Positions 1-10,188 of a DNA stretch of 26,907 nt are shown here, one piece after another. This stretch comes from Hyphomicrobiales bacterium. Its GTDB lineage: Bacteria > Pseudomonadota > Alphaproteobacteria > Rhizobiales > HXMU1428-3. The notes beneath the pieces are model-generated. The model had not been told where the DNA came from. It did no database searches and saw only the letters and a program-made list of their open reading frames with translations. The stretch's first letter is position 1. Every line of letters starts with the position of its first letter. The translations under genes and the position numbers were made by a program. The stretch lies in NCBI GenBank assembly GCA_021775385.1, contig JAJFHW010000103.1, forward strand, positions 1 to 26,907, read 5' to 3'.

Positions 1-1962
1 CTTCAAATGCAGGGTATGGATGTGACTGTGCTGCATTTGATGCCAACTTTAATGGAGCGCCAGCTTGATAGCGCTGCCGCCTACTTGCTTGAAAAAGAAA
101 TTGAGCAACGCGGTATCAAAGTTTTAACAAGAGCCAATACGGAAAAAATCATGGGTGATGAACATGTCGAAGCCATACGGCTCGATGATGGCCGTGAGCT
201 AGAGGCCGACTTAGTTGTGATGGCTGTAGGTATTCGACCGGAAGTAAAACTGGCAGCTGAAGCTGGGCTAATGGTGAATAGAGGCATCCTCGCATCAGAT
301 CATTTGCAAACTTCAGATCCTGATATTCTAACCGTTGGGGAATGCGTAGAACATGGTGCCGAATGTTACGGCCTTGTAGCACCGCTCTATGAAATGGCAA
401 AAGTAATTGCAGCCAATCTTGATGGCGATATGAGTGCCAAATACACAGGTTCTGTTACCTCAACCAAGTTGAAGGTAACTGGTATCGATCTTTTTTCCAT
501 TGGCGATTTTGCCGAAGACGAAGGGCGAGAAGGCATCATCCTAAGAGATGCAGCAGGTGGTATCTATAAACGACTGATCATTGACAATAATAAGCTTGTA
601 GGGGCGGTGCTGTACGGTGAAACAGGCGATAGCACATGGTTTACCCAATTATTACGTGAAGGCACAGACATCTCAGAAATGAGAGAGACCGTCATCTTTG
701 GACAGAATTTTCAAGGAGGGCCCCCCCTGGACCCTATGGCGGCCGTTGCAGCCTTGCCTGATGAGGCAGAAATTTGTGGTTGTAACGGCGTATGCAAAGG
801 TAAAATCGTCTCTGCCATTAAAGAGAAAGGCTTAAGCTCTGTCGATGATGTCAGAGTACATACCAAAGCTTCAGCCTCTTGCGGAACGTGTACCAACTTG
901 GTTGAACAATTGCTCTCATTATCCTTGGGAGATAGCTTTAATCCAAATGCACCAAAACCAATGTGCCCGTGTACACCACTTGAACATGGTGATGTGCGGC
1001 GCTTGATTGTTGCAAAAGAATTGAAATCAATTCCAGCAGTCATGCAGGAACTTGAATGGGGAACATCGTGCGGTTGCGCGAAATGTAGACCGGCTCTTAA
1101 CTATTACCTGCTTTCAACTTGGCCTGGTGAGTATGTTGATGACAATCAATCTCGTTTCGTAAACGAGAGGCTCCACGCTAACATACAAAAAGATGGCACA
1201 TATTCAGTTGTGCCACGTATGTGGGGTGGCATTACATCTCCAGATGAATTACGTGCCATAGCTGATGTCGCAGATAAATACAAAATCCCAACAGTAAAAG
1301 TAACAGGTGGGCAACGCATTGATTTGTTTGGTGTTAAAAAAGAAGACTTAACTGGCGTCTGGGCAGATCTAAACAATGCTGGAATGATTTCAGGTCATGC
1401 ATATGCCAAAGGCTTAAGAACAGTTAAAACCTGCGTTGGGAAAGATTGGTGCCGCTTCGGTACACAAGATTCAACAGGTCTTGGCATAAAATTAGAGAAA
1501 ACCCTTTGGGGCTCATGGACCCCGGCTAAGTTAAAGCTAGCGGTGTCAGGTTGTCCGCGAAATTGTTCTGAAGCAACCTGTAAAGATATTGGTGTTATCT
1601 GCGTCGATAGTGGTTACGAACTTCACTTTGGAGGGGCTGCTGGTCTAGAGATCCAAGGCACAGAAATTCTCTGCAATGTTTCAACTGAAGATGAAGTTAT
1701 GGAGTACACAACAGCTCTCGTTCAGCTTTATCGCGAAGAAGGTTATTATCTCGAGCGGATCTACAAATGGGCCAAACGTGTTGGCTTTGATCGGGTCAGA
1801 GAAGTAATTGTAGACGATGAAGAGCAAAGAAAAACACTATCGAAGCGCTTCGACTATGCACAACAATTTTTGCAAATTGACCCTTGGAAAGAATTTGTAG
1901 ACGGCAAAGACGCACATGAATTTGCTCCAATTAAACCAATCTCATTAGAAGCTGCTCAATAA
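1..1962 (+). CDS. nirB: Assimilatory nitrite reductase, large subunit (5' partial)
   Basis: Reduces nitrite to ammonium in the cytoplasm with NAD(P)H electrons passed through FAD, Fe-S and siroheme. The frame is open from base 1, so the gene starts upstream; from the usual NirB length (about 800 residues) some 150 N-terminal residues with the first FAD motif are missing. Visible in order: the rest of the pyridine nucleotide-disulfide oxidoreductase domain (to about base 660); a BFD-type [2Fe-2S] domain with Cys codons at 775, 781, 793, 880 and 889; a second NirB-specific Cys cluster (CPC at 964, CGCAKC at 1069); then the sulfite/nitrite reductase domain with CVGKDWC (1432) and SGCPRNC (1549), which hold the 4Fe-4S/siroheme centre. 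It ends 14 bp before nirD with a good AAAGGAGG ribosome site between, so the two are co-transcribed. Confidence 0.97.
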   Translation, partial: LQMQGMDVTVLHLMPTLMERQLDSAAAYLLEKEIEQRGIKVLTRANTEKIMGDEHVEAIRLDDGRELEADLVVMAVGIRPEVKLAAEAGLMVNRGILASDHLQTSDPDILTVGECVEHGAECYGLVAPLYEMAKVIAANLDGDMSAKYTGSVTSTKLKVTGIDLFSIGDFAEDEGREGIILRDAAGGIYKRLIIDNNKLVGAVLYGETGDSTWFTQLLREGTDISEMRETVIFGQNFQGGPPLDPMAAVAALPDEAEICGCNGVCKGKIVSAIKEKGLSSVDDVRVHTKASASCGTCTNLVEQLLSLSLGDSFNPNAPKPMCPCTPLEHGDVRRLIVAKELKSIPAVMQELEWGTSCGCAKCRPALNYYLLSTWPGEYVDDNQSRFVNERLHANIQKDGTYSVVPRMWGGITSPDELRAIADVADKYKIPTVKVTGGQRIDLFGVKKEDLTGVWADLNNAGMISGHAYAKGLRTVKTCVGKDWCRFGTQDSTGLGIKLEKTLWGSWTPAKLKLAVSGCPRNCSEATCKDIGVICVDSGYELHFGGAAGLEIQGTEILCNVSTEDEVMEYTTALVQLYREEGYYLERIYKWAKRVGFDRVREVIVDDEEQRKTLSKRFDYAQQFLQIDPWKEFVDGKDAHEFAPIKPISLEAAQ

Positions 1963-1976
1963 AGGAGGCTACGCAA

Positions 1977-2318
1977 ATGACAAATGAAAATAATTGGGTA
2001 GAGCTTTGTGGGCTAGGCGATATCCCACAACGAGGGTGCCGCGTTGTCGTTACCGACGAAATTAAAATAGCAGTTTTTCGCACGCACACGGATGATGTGT
2101 ACGCCATTGAAGATAAATGCCCTCACTTGGGCGGCGCGTTAAGTGAAGGCATTGTGCATGGCGCTCAAGTAACGTGTCCTCTTCATAATCTGGTGATCAA
2201 TCTTATAAATGGCGAAGCTCTTGGCCCAGAACCGGCTTGCGTTAAACATTTCGAAGTTAAAAAAGAAGATGGCAAAGTGTATCTTGATCTTATCCCAGTG
2301 AAAAAAGAGGCCGCATAA
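1977..2318 (+). CDS. nirD: Assimilatory nitrite reductase, small subunit (Rieske type)
   Basis: Small partner of NirB, 113 residues, the usual length for the family. The Rieske [2Fe-2S] ligand pattern is complete: CPHL at about residue 44 and CPLHNL about 20 residues later, so the cluster is probably present (many enterobacterial NirD proteins lack these ligands). ATG at 1977 is preceded by AAAGGAGG about 9 bases upstream, a strong ribosome site. nasA follows after only 4 bp, so this is an internal gene of the nirB-nirD-nasA-cysG operon. Confidence 0.95.
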   Translation: MTNENNWVELCGLGDIPQRGCRVVVTDEIKIAVFRTHTDDVYAIEDKCPHLGGALSEGIVHGAQVTCPLHNLVINLINGEALGPEPACVKHFEVKKEDGKVYLDLIPVKKEAA

Positions 2319-2322
2319 CCAT

Positions 2323-5133
2323 ATGGAAAAGGCCGCCCCAGAAACAGGCACAAACACAGGTACAAACACAGTCCCAAACAGAGGCCGAGGCACAGACCCA
2401 GTTGCTGACCAATTAACAAAAGAGCTCTCAACAACGATTAAAACAGCCTGCCCCTATTGTGGTGTTGGATGTGGTGTTCTGGCAAAACCAATGCCAGATG
2501 GTACAGTTGAAATTAAAGGGGATGAAAATCATCCTGCAAATTTCGGTCGGCTTTGTTCAAAAGGATCATCTTTAGGCGAGACTTTATCTCTAGATGATCG
2601 GCTGCTTGTTCCAAAAATAAAAGGTGAAGAAGTAAGTTGGGAAAAAGCGCTGGGCACTATCGCGAACCAGTTCTCATCTCTCATCAAGGAAGAGGGGCGA
2701 GGCTCTGTGGCCATGTATGTCTCCGGTCAGTTTCTGACAGAAGACTATTATGTTGCTAATAAATTTATGAAAGGTGCCATAGGATCCGCCAATATCGACA
2801 CCAATTCACGGCTTTGCATGTCTTCTTCTGTCGCTGGCCACAAGCGTGCCTTTGGCTCAGATACAGTACCAAATTCTTATGATGATCTGGAAAAAGCTGA
2901 TGTGATCATTTTGGTTGGCTCAAACCTTACCTGGTGTCACCCAATCTTGTTTCAACGCATCGAAGCTGAACAACAAAAAAGAGGTAACCTCAAGCTCATT
3001 TGCATTGACCCAAGACGAACCACTACGGCTGGCGCAAGTGATATGCATCTTGCTTTAAACCCCGGCACAGATGTCGCGTTATTCAACGGTCTTATGGCTC
3101 ACCTTTATGAGCAAGATGTTGTCGATAAAGACTATATCCATCAAAATCTAGAAGGTGAAAATGCAACCAAAAAAGCCGCCTTCTCTCTAAATTTAGATGC
3201 AATAGCAAAAATTACCGGACTAACAAAATCAGAAATTACAGAGTTTTACCAGACCTTTGCAAACACAGAAAAGGTTATGACCCTTTACAGCCAAGGCGTG
3301 AACCAATCTTCAAACGGAACAGATAAAGTCAACGCCATTTTAAACTGTCACCTGAGTACAGGACGTATCGGCAAAGAGGGTTGCGGTCCGTTTTCATTAA
3401 CAGGTCAACCCAATGCTATGGGCGGGCGCGAAGTCGGTGGCTTAGCCAATCAACTTGCCGCTCATATGGAATTAAAGAATGAAGGCCACAGGGACATTGT
3501 TCAAAGATTTTGGAACGTCAAAGAAGTTCCTTCACAGCCGGGGTTAAATGCAGTTGAGCTTTTTGATGCTGTTAAAGACGGTAAAATCAAAGCTATATGG
3601 ATCATGGCAACGAACCCGGTCGACAGTCTACCAGACGCAGATATGGTCAGAGAAGCCTTGAAATTATGCCCTCTGGTAATTGTGTCTGACGTCACGCAAA
3701 ATACTGACACAGCTGAATGTGCCGATATACTCCTTCCAACACTTGGCTGGGGAGAAAAATCAGGAACGGTGACAAATTCAGAGCGAAGAATTTCACGTCA
3801 ACGTGCCTTCCTTTCGGCTCCTGGAGAAAGTAAAGCAGATTGGTGGCAAATTTGCGAAGTGGCCAAACGCATGGGCTTTGAAGATTTGTTTGCCTTTGAA
3901 AGTGCAAGGGATATTTTTTGTGAACATGCGGCTCTCTCTGCATTTGAGAATGAGCAAACGAGAGATTTCAACATAGGGCCTCTTAAGGATTTAACCAATG
4001 AAGGTTATGATGAGTTAGAGCCAGTTCAATGGCCATGCCGTAAGGATGAAAACGATGAAATCATCGGGCAGGAACGCCTATTCGCAGATGGTGGCTTTTT
4101 CACTGAAAGTAAAAAAGCCAAACTAGTCCCAACACCTTATAAAGAAGCAAGCTCAAAAACATCAATAGAATATCCTCTCATTCTAAATACAGGTCGTATT
4201 CGCGACCAATGGCATACAATGACGAGAACAGCAAAAACTCCCAGATTGATGCGTCACATCGGAGAACCATTCGTCGAGCTTTGTAAAGAAGACGCGCAAA
4301 AATTCAATATAGAAGATGCTGCAATAGTTGAGTTGAAGAGTGAACAGGGCACAGCCTTGCTTCGCGCACGAATTACTGATGCGCAATCAGAAAACACGAT
4401 CTTCTCCCCTCTTCATTGGACTGACCAATTCGCCTCAAATGCCCGTGTTGATGCGCTAGTCGCAAAAAACGTAGATCCCTTTTCGGGCCAACCGGAAAGT
4501 AAATTCACACCTTGTTCGATAAAAGCTTTAACCCCGAGTTCCTACGGGCTTTTTATCACGATGCAAAAGCCTGATATTAAAAAATTAAGAGAGTTATCTT
4601 CAAACCCTTCTGCAGATTATTGGGCGCTTATGCCTATTGATGGCGGTTGGGCAATCGAATGTGCGGGGGATGACCTTATCAATGCTGATCAAACATTGCT
4701 AAGTGCGTTCCTCGGCTTTGACATTACAAGAGAAGGTGAACCTTTTGAATTCATTGACCCGCAAATGGGGCATGTGAAACGAGCTTATTTTGAGGGCGCA
4801 GCCCTTAAAGGCGTGCTCTTCATTGGTCAAGGACCCATCAACGCCTCACGCGTTTTTATGAAAGAACTTCTGTCTAGAGAATTTATCACAGTGCAAGATA
4901 AGTTTGCAGTGCTAACAGGCCGGCCAGCAAAAGATGCTCCAGACAAAGGCGCAATTATATGTAGTTGCTTTAATGTTGGCGTAAACGAAATTAGAGACGC
5001 AATTGAAAACCACAATTGCACAACAGTAAAAGCTATAGGCAAAAAACTTAATGCAGGAACCAATTGTGGTTCTTGTAAAACAGAGCTTGCAAAATTGATT
5101 GATACAAGCAAGCAAAAGGTTGCAGCTGAATAA
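2323..5133 (+). CDS. nasA: Assimilatory nitrate reductase, catalytic subunit
   Basis: Cytoplasmic molybdenum enzyme reducing nitrate to nitrite; 936 residues. The N-terminal 4Fe-4S motif is CPYCGVGC (Cys 43, 46, 50) with Cys78 in RLCSKG. The bis-MGD binding domain follows (SRLCMSS, VGSNLTWCHP, CIDPRRT), then the molydopterin dinucleotide-binding domain from about residue 620 (LNTGRIRDQWHTMTRT). The C-terminus carries a BFD-like [2Fe-2S] domain with C880-S-C882 and C915-G-S-C918, typical of alphaproteobacterial and Klebsiella-type NasA that accept electrons from NADH-linked partners. Odd feature: a roughly 40-residue Thr/Asn/Gly/Pro-rich extension precedes the Fe-S motif, where most relatives begin a few residues before it; no ATG lies closer, so the extension looks real. 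The start is 4 bp after nirD. Confidence 0.96.
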   Translation: MEKAAPETGTNTGTNTVPNRGRGTDPVADQLTKELSTTIKTACPYCGVGCGVLAKPMPDGTVEIKGDENHPANFGRLCSKGSSLGETLSLDDRLLVPKIKGEEVSWEKALGTIANQFSSLIKEEGRGSVAMYVSGQFLTEDYYVANKFMKGAIGSANIDTNSRLCMSSSVAGHKRAFGSDTVPNSYDDLEKADVIILVGSNLTWCHPILFQRIEAEQQKRGNLKLICIDPRRTTTAGASDMHLALNPGTDVALFNGLMAHLYEQDVVDKDYIHQNLEGENATKKAAFSLNLDAIAKITGLTKSEITEFYQTFANTEKVMTLYSQGVNQSSNGTDKVNAILNCHLSTGRIGKEGCGPFSLTGQPNAMGGREVGGLANQLAAHMELKNEGHRDIVQRFWNVKEVPSQPGLNAVELFDAVKDGKIKAIWIMATNPVDSLPDADMVREALKLCPLVIVSDVTQNTDTAECADILLPTLGWGEKSGTVTNSERRISRQRAFLSAPGESKADWWQICEVAKRMGFEDLFAFESARDIFCEHAALSAFENEQTRDFNIGPLKDLTNEGYDELEPVQWPCRKDENDEIIGQERLFADGGFFTESKKAKLVPTPYKEASSKTSIEYPLILNTGRIRDQWHTMTRTAKTPRLMRHIGEPFVELCKEDAQKFNIEDAAIVELKSEQGTALLRARITDAQSENTIFSPLHWTDQFASNARVDALVAKNVDPFSGQPESKFTPCSIKALTPSSYGLFITMQKPDIKKLRELSSNPSADYWALMPIDGGWAIECAGDDLINADQTLLSAFLGFDITREGEPFEFIDPQMGHVKRAYFEGAALKGVLFIGQGPINASRVFMKELLSREFITVQDKFAVLTGRPAKDAPDKGAIICSCFNVGVNEIRDAIENHNCTTVKAIGKKLNAGTNCGSCKTELAKLIDTSKQKVAAE

Positions 5134-5158
5134 AAGTTAGCAACAGAATAGAAGGCAT

Positions 5159-6583
5159 ATGCGCTACTTCCCCATATATTATGATATGCAAAATTCAAGC
5201 GTGGCAATTGTCGGGGGCGGAGAAGAAGCAGCGCAGAAATTAAGGTTACTCAAAAAAACACCTGCCGAAATCACAGTGTTTGCAGCAGAACTAAATGCAG
5301 AGTTAGAAGATAGCTATAAGAATAATCTCATTGATTGGCAAAAAGAACAGCCAACAGAGAAAAACTTGGCTCCATTCAGTCTTATTTACGCTGCAGCAGA
5401 CGAAGAAATAAATGAGAAAATCGCTCAAATTGCTTATCGCTTAAAAACTCCGCTGAATGTTGTTGATGCACCGGATCTTTGTAATTTCATCACTCCCGCT
5501 ATCGTAGATAGAGCTCCGATCACAGTCGCAATTGGTTCTGAAGGATCAGCGCCAGTCCTTGCCCGCATGATAAAGACAAAAATAGAAGCACTGCTTTCAA
5601 CTGACATCGGCAATGTCGCTAAAAAAGCACAAAGCCTGAGGCATTTAGTTGCTAAAAAATACACAAACTTCGAACAACGCAGAAGTTTCTGGGATCATTT
5701 GTTTAAAGATGTATTTGCGGGCGCAACCTCTGCAACGATTTATCAAAATGCTTTAGATGACCTAAATCATCTAAATGAGAACGCAGAAGCGGACCACACT
5801 CAACTAGTAAATCAAACATTAAAAGGATTTGTCTCTTTAGTTGGCGCTGGGCCTGGTCCAAGCGACCTTCTCACCTTTAGAGCCGCAAGAGCATTGCAAT
5901 CAGCTGATGTAGTTATCTATGATCGATTGATAGATCCATCAGTTCTTGAAATCATAAGACGTGATGCACGGCGCATTTTTGTTGGTAAAACCCCCGGTGA
6001 AAAATGCACGACGCAAGAAGAAATCAACAAACATATCTTAAATGAAGCCAATAAGGGCTTACGAGTGGTTCGCTTGAAATGCGGAGATCCTTTAATTTTC
6101 GGCAGGGCTGGCGAAGAGATGGACGCTATGAAAGAAGCTAGCGTTGAGTTTGAAATCATCCCTGGTATTACAGCGGCCAATGCATGCGCTGCTGAGGCAA
6201 ACTTACCTCTCACCATTCGTAAAGACACGCGTGCTCTAATTTACTTAACCGGCCATAGTGCTGAAGGATTAACTCCCTATAACTGGGCCTCCTTTGCAAC
6301 AAAAGACGTGATGCTTGTTCTTTATATGGGTGTGAAAATGGCTCCCAAAATTCAAGCTAATCTCTTGGCCGTTGGTGCCAGCCCAAAGTCTAAAATTTCC
6401 ATTATAGAAAATGGCTGCAAAGAAGGTAGTCGAACCTTCACAAGTACGTTAGGAAGGTTAAGTCAGGAGATAAAACATAATAATGTTTCAAACCCCGCCA
6501 TTATCCTGATTTCAGTTGAACGGCAAATGGTATCTATCGAAGAAAAGAGATCTGAAGTTGTGAATGCGAGCGAAGCCAGCTAA
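5159..6583 (+). CDS. cysG: Siroheme synthase (precorrin-2 dehydrogenase/ferrochelatase plus uroporphyrinogen methyltransferase)
   Basis: Makes siroheme, the prosthetic group of NirB, from uroporphyrinogen III. Its 474 residues match full-length bifunctional CysG. Residues 1-210 are the CysG-B half: a Rossmann start (VAIVGGGEEAAQKLRLL), then NVVDAPDLCNFITPAIVDR containing the catalytic Asp, and GSEGSAPVLAR. Residues about 222-455 are the S-adenosylmethionine-dependent methyltransferase half: VGAGPGPSDLLTFRAARAL, YDRLI, LKCGDPLIFGRAGEE, PGITAANACAAEANLPLT. It starts 25 bp after nasA; the ATG at 5159 begins the conserved domain directly. Being last in the nir/nas operon ties cofactor supply to enzyme synthesis. 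Confidence 0.96.
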   Translation: MRYFPIYYDMQNSSVAIVGGGEEAAQKLRLLKKTPAEITVFAAELNAELEDSYKNNLIDWQKEQPTEKNLAPFSLIYAAADEEINEKIAQIAYRLKTPLNVVDAPDLCNFITPAIVDRAPITVAIGSEGSAPVLARMIKTKIEALLSTDIGNVAKKAQSLRHLVAKKYTNFEQRRSFWDHLFKDVFAGATSATIYQNALDDLNHLNENAEADHTQLVNQTLKGFVSLVGAGPGPSDLLTFRAARALQSADVVIYDRLIDPSVLEIIRRDARRIFVGKTPGEKCTTQEEINKHILNEANKGLRVVRLKCGDPLIFGRAGEEMDAMKEASVEFEIIPGITAANACAAEANLPLTIRKDTRALIYLTGHSAEGLTPYNWASFATKDVMLVLYMGVKMAPKIQANLLAVGASPKSKISIIENGCKEGSRTFTSTLGRLSQEIKHNNVSNPAIILISVERQMVSIEEKRSEVVNASEAS

Positions 6584-6689
6584 ACTAGGGGGCTAAATAA
6601 TTATTATATTTAACAACATGTTAAGTCTATATTGAAAGCGCCAAAATTTTGTTTTTTTAATAGCAGATGTTTAGCTGTAAAAATAAAAA

Positions 6690-6728
6690 AACCGCTCATT
6701 CAAAAGGGAAGGAATTGAATGAGCGGTT
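6690..6728 (-). terminator. Rho-independent terminator of the nrt operon
   Basis: Perfect 14-bp inverted repeat: AACCGCTCATTCAA at 6690-6703 and its complement at 6715-6728, with an 11-base loop. Read on the minus strand the second arm runs into TTTTTTTATTT, as expected for an intrinsic terminator just after nrtD. On the plus strand no T-run follows the stem, so it probably serves only the nrt operon and is not a bidirectional terminator for cysG. Confidence 0.88.
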
Positions 6729-6743
6729 AAACGAAAGTTAAGT

Positions 6744-7673
<930 letters not shown>

Positions 7674-7704
7674 TGTAAGTCTCTTTCAAATGTTAAATCG
7701 GTAT

Positions 7705-8679
7705 TTAGCGAAGCACGGCATTTTTATCCCAAGAGATATAGCGTTGTAAGGTGAGCATCAGATAATCAAGAACAAAGCCGATGATGCCAATAGCCAATAC
7801 AGCCACCATGATGCGTCCTAATGAATTGGAGCTTCCGTTTTGAAACTCATCCCAGACAAATTTCCCAAGTCCTGGGTTCTGAGCCAACATCTCAGCTGCA
7901 ATCAGCACCATCCAACCAATGCCAATTGAAAGACGTAAGCCTGTGAAAATCATTGGAATTGCAGAGGGGAGAACAATTTTCCATACCTTTGTAAAACTGG
8001 AAAGCTGCAGCACCTTCGAGACGTTAATAAGATCCTTATCAACACTCGCAACACCAACAGCGGTGTTGATCATTGTTGGCCACATGCAGCAAAGCGTGAC
8101 AGTCAAGGCAGAAATAATAAAAGATTTAGAAAATGTAGGGTCATTCGACACATATACCGCACTTACAATAATCGTAACAATTGGCAGCCATGCCAAAGGA
8201 GAAATCGGTTTAAATATTTGAATAATTGGATTGATTGCCGTGTAAAAATTTTGCGATAACCCTGAGATAATCCCAATCGGTACTGCAATGATGGTGGCGA
8301 CTAAAAAACCAAAGAACACAGTAACAAGGCTTGTTAGGATTTGATCAAAAAATGTCGGCTTGCCAGTATAATTTCTAATTTTAACTTTTGCATTTGGATT
8401 CTTAGCCAGCTTTTTAGCATTACGCTTTACTTGGCGTTCATAGAAGGCGTCCGCTTTGCTGCGTTCTTCATAATGTTCAGTAACCAAATTGCCAAATTGT
8501 TTACTCACTTCAATTGGTCCAGGAACGAGCCCAAGAGAGGTTTTTATCTGAGAAGCGCTGAGCTCCCAAGCAAACAAAAACAAAACCATTGCAGTGATCG
8601 GGATCATCAGCTGCTTAAAACCATCTTGAAAGTTAATTTTAGTGCCCTGTTGTGTAAAGGGTAGTGAAAGAAGAGCCAT
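7705..8679 (-). CDS. nrtB: Nitrate ABC transporter, permease
   Basis: Inner-membrane channel subunit of the nitrate importer, 324 residues from the chosen start. It has an N-terminal hydrophobic segment (MIPITAMVLFLFAWELSAS), then a long periplasmic or linker part rich in Lys/Arg with YERQVKRNAKK, and the BPD_transp_1 fold starting near TSLVTVFFGFLVATIIAVPIGI. The EAA-like loop that contacts NrtD is visible (VSKVLQLSSFTKVWKIVLPSAIPMI has the usual L-x-x-P-x-A-x-P pattern). The start is placed at the ATG at 8679. The frame is open back to an ATG at 8751, but that codon lies inside the stem-loop after nrtA and would add a non-conserved hydrophobic leader. Confidence 0.92.
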   Translation of the reverse strand: MALLSLPFTQQGTKINFQDGFKQLMIPITAMVLFLFAWELSASQIKTSLGLVPGPIEVSKQFGNLVTEHYEERSKADAFYERQVKRNAKKLAKNPNAKVKIRNYTGKPTFFDQILTSLVTVFFGFLVATIIAVPIGIISGLSQNFYTAINPIIQIFKPISPLAWLPIVTIIVSAVYVSNDPTFSKSFIISALTVTLCCMWPTMINTAVGVASVDKDLINVSKVLQLSSFTKVWKIVLPSAIPMIFTGLRLSIGIGWMVLIAAEMLAQNPGLGKFVWDEFQNGSSNSLGRIMVAVLAIGIIGFVLDYLMLTLQRYISWDKNAVLR

Positions 8680-8740
8680 TTTAGTTTTCCATTTTGTTTC
8701 GCAAATTAGCAAATATAAAAAAACGTAAAAGATAAATTTT

Positions 8741-8770
8741 CTCCTGGCCATAAACCCCTATGGCCAGGAG
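8741..8770 (-). promoter_or_regulatory. Stem-loop between nrtA and nrtB
   Basis: Perfect 11-bp inverted repeat, CTCCTGGCCAT at 8741-8751 and ATGGCCAGGAG at 8760-8770, with an 8-base loop, starting 14 bases after the nrtA stop codon. On the minus strand the stem is followed by AAAATTTATCTTTT, not an immediate T-run, so it is more likely an mRNA-stabilising or partially terminating hairpin than a full terminator. Such a site would give more binding protein than membrane components, a common need in ABC importers. Confidence 0.7.
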
Positions 8771-8784
8771 AAGGTTGTAATGGT

Positions 8785-10188
8785 TTATTTAGCCATTACC
8801 TTGCCCCCCGTGACAGTTTGCTTTTCCTTCAAGCCAATTTTAAATTGCTTGAGATAATCATTTGGTTTGCGTCCATTAAATGTGATTTCATCAATGAATT
8901 CAGATTGAGGAGCGCGGTAACCATCAGTGCCAGCTGGGATTTCTTCAGCCTTGATTTTACCTTCGTCAATCAAAAGCTTAGCCGCTTTCAAATAGATGTC
9001 TGGCTTGTAAACTTTCTTGGCCATTTCATCATACCAGCCGTCAGGCTTGTGATCTGTGATCTGACCCCAGCGGCGCATTTGAGAAAGATACCAAACCGCA
9101 TCTGAGTAATAGGGATAAGTCGCGAAATAACGAAAGAACACGTTAAAGTCAGGAACGTCTCTCTTATCACCTTTTTCATATTCAAACGTACCTGTCATTG
9201 AGTTGGCAATAACAGCCTCGTCCGCACCAACATAAGCTGGTTTAGCTAGGATCTTCACAGCTTCGACGCGGTTAGCATTATTGTTCTCATCCAACCACTT
9301 AGCTGCGCGAATAAGAGCTTTGACCATAGCAAGCGTTGTATTCGGGTATTTCTTGGCAAAGTCAGCTCTGATACCAAACACTTTCTCTGGGTTGTTTTTC
9401 CAGATTTCATAGTCTGTGATCACAGGCACACCAATACCTTTAAACACGGCTTGTTGGTTCCAAGGCTCACCTACGCAATAGCCATGAATTGTTCCAGCTT
9501 CCATTGTTGCAGGCATCTGTGGGGGAGGGGTTACAGAAAGAAATGCATCAGCTTGAATTTGACCACTTGTGTCGGTTTTAGAGTAATACCCGGGATGAAT
9601 GCCACCGGCAGCTAACCAATATCTAAGCTCGTAATTGTGAGTAGAGACGGGAAAAACCATACCCATTTTAAAAGGCTTACCATCTGCTTTATACTTATCA
9701 ACCACTGGCTTTAAGTAATCAGCTTTAATTGGGTGAACAGGCTTTCCATCTTTATGAGGAATGTGTTTTTTCATTTCCGCCCAAACAGAGTTGGAAACAG
9801 TAATGCCGTTACCGTTTAGGTCCATTGAAAATGGTGTGATGATATGAGCCTTAGTGCCATAGCCAATGGTCGCTGCAAGGGGTTGCCCCGCTAGCATATG
9901 TGCACCATCTAATTGCCCATCAATCACGCGGTCAAGTAGCACTTTCCAGTTCGCTTGCGGTTCGAGAGTGACAAATAAACCTTCATCTTCAAAGAAGCCT
10001 TTTTCATAGGCAATGGCAAGAGGCGCCATGTCAGTGAGTTTGATAAAACCGAATTTCAGTTCATCTTTTTCTAACTCAAGCTCAGCTGCATGAAGGCCTG
10101 AGACTGAAAGTGATGTAAGAGTTAAAGCTGTGGTTAAACCAACAGCCGTTCGCTTCATAACCTTTTTAATCAACTCAGAAAATTTCAT
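8785..10188 (-). CDS. nrtA: Nitrate ABC transporter, periplasmic substrate-binding protein
   Basis: Binds nitrate (or nitrite) in the periplasm and delivers it to NrtB/NrtD. It has 467 residues with an N-terminal export signal: a basic start ([17 protein letters not shown]), a hydrophobic core, and a likely signal peptidase site after LHA near residue 34. The body matches the NrtA/CmpA class: [82 protein letters not shown] and the C-terminal region with [21 protein letters not shown]. The start ATG (10188) has an AAAAAGGACC ribosome site 7-8 bases upstream. It is the first gene of nrtABD and is followed by a stem-loop. Confidence 0.96.
   Translation of the reverse strand: MKFSELIKKVMKRTAVGLTTALTLTSLSVSGLHAAELELEKDELKFGFIKLTDMAPLAIAYEKGFFEDEGLFVTLEPQANWKVLLDRVIDGQLDGAHMLAGQPLAATIGYGTKAHIITPFSMDLNGNGITVSNSVWAEMKKHIPHKDGKPVHPIKADYLKPVVDKYKADGKPFKMGMVFPVSTHNYELRYWLAAGGIHPGYYSKTDTSGQIQADAFLSVTPPPQMPATMEAGTIHGYCVGEPWNQQAVFKGIGVPVITDYEIWKNNPEKVFGIRADFAKKYPNTTLAMVKALIRAAKWLDENNNANRVEAVKILAKPAYVGADEAVIANSMTGTFEYEKGDKRDVPDFNVFFRYFATYPYYSDAVWYLSQMRRWGQITDHKPDGWYDEMAKKVYKPDIYLKAAKLLIDEGKIKAEEIPAGTDGYRAPQSEFIDEITFNGRKPNDYLKQFKIGLKEKQTVTGGKVMAK

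Noticed and set aside
4827..5207. Minus-strand open frame of 126 codons opposite the end of nasA
   Set aside because: It mirrors the NasA C-terminal Fe-S coding region, has no ribosome site and no recognisable protein features.
8680..8751. Upstream ATG (8751) as the start of nrtB
   Set aside because: The codon lies in the stem of the hairpin after nrtA and would add 24 residues unlike NrtB; ATG 8679 starts the conserved protein.
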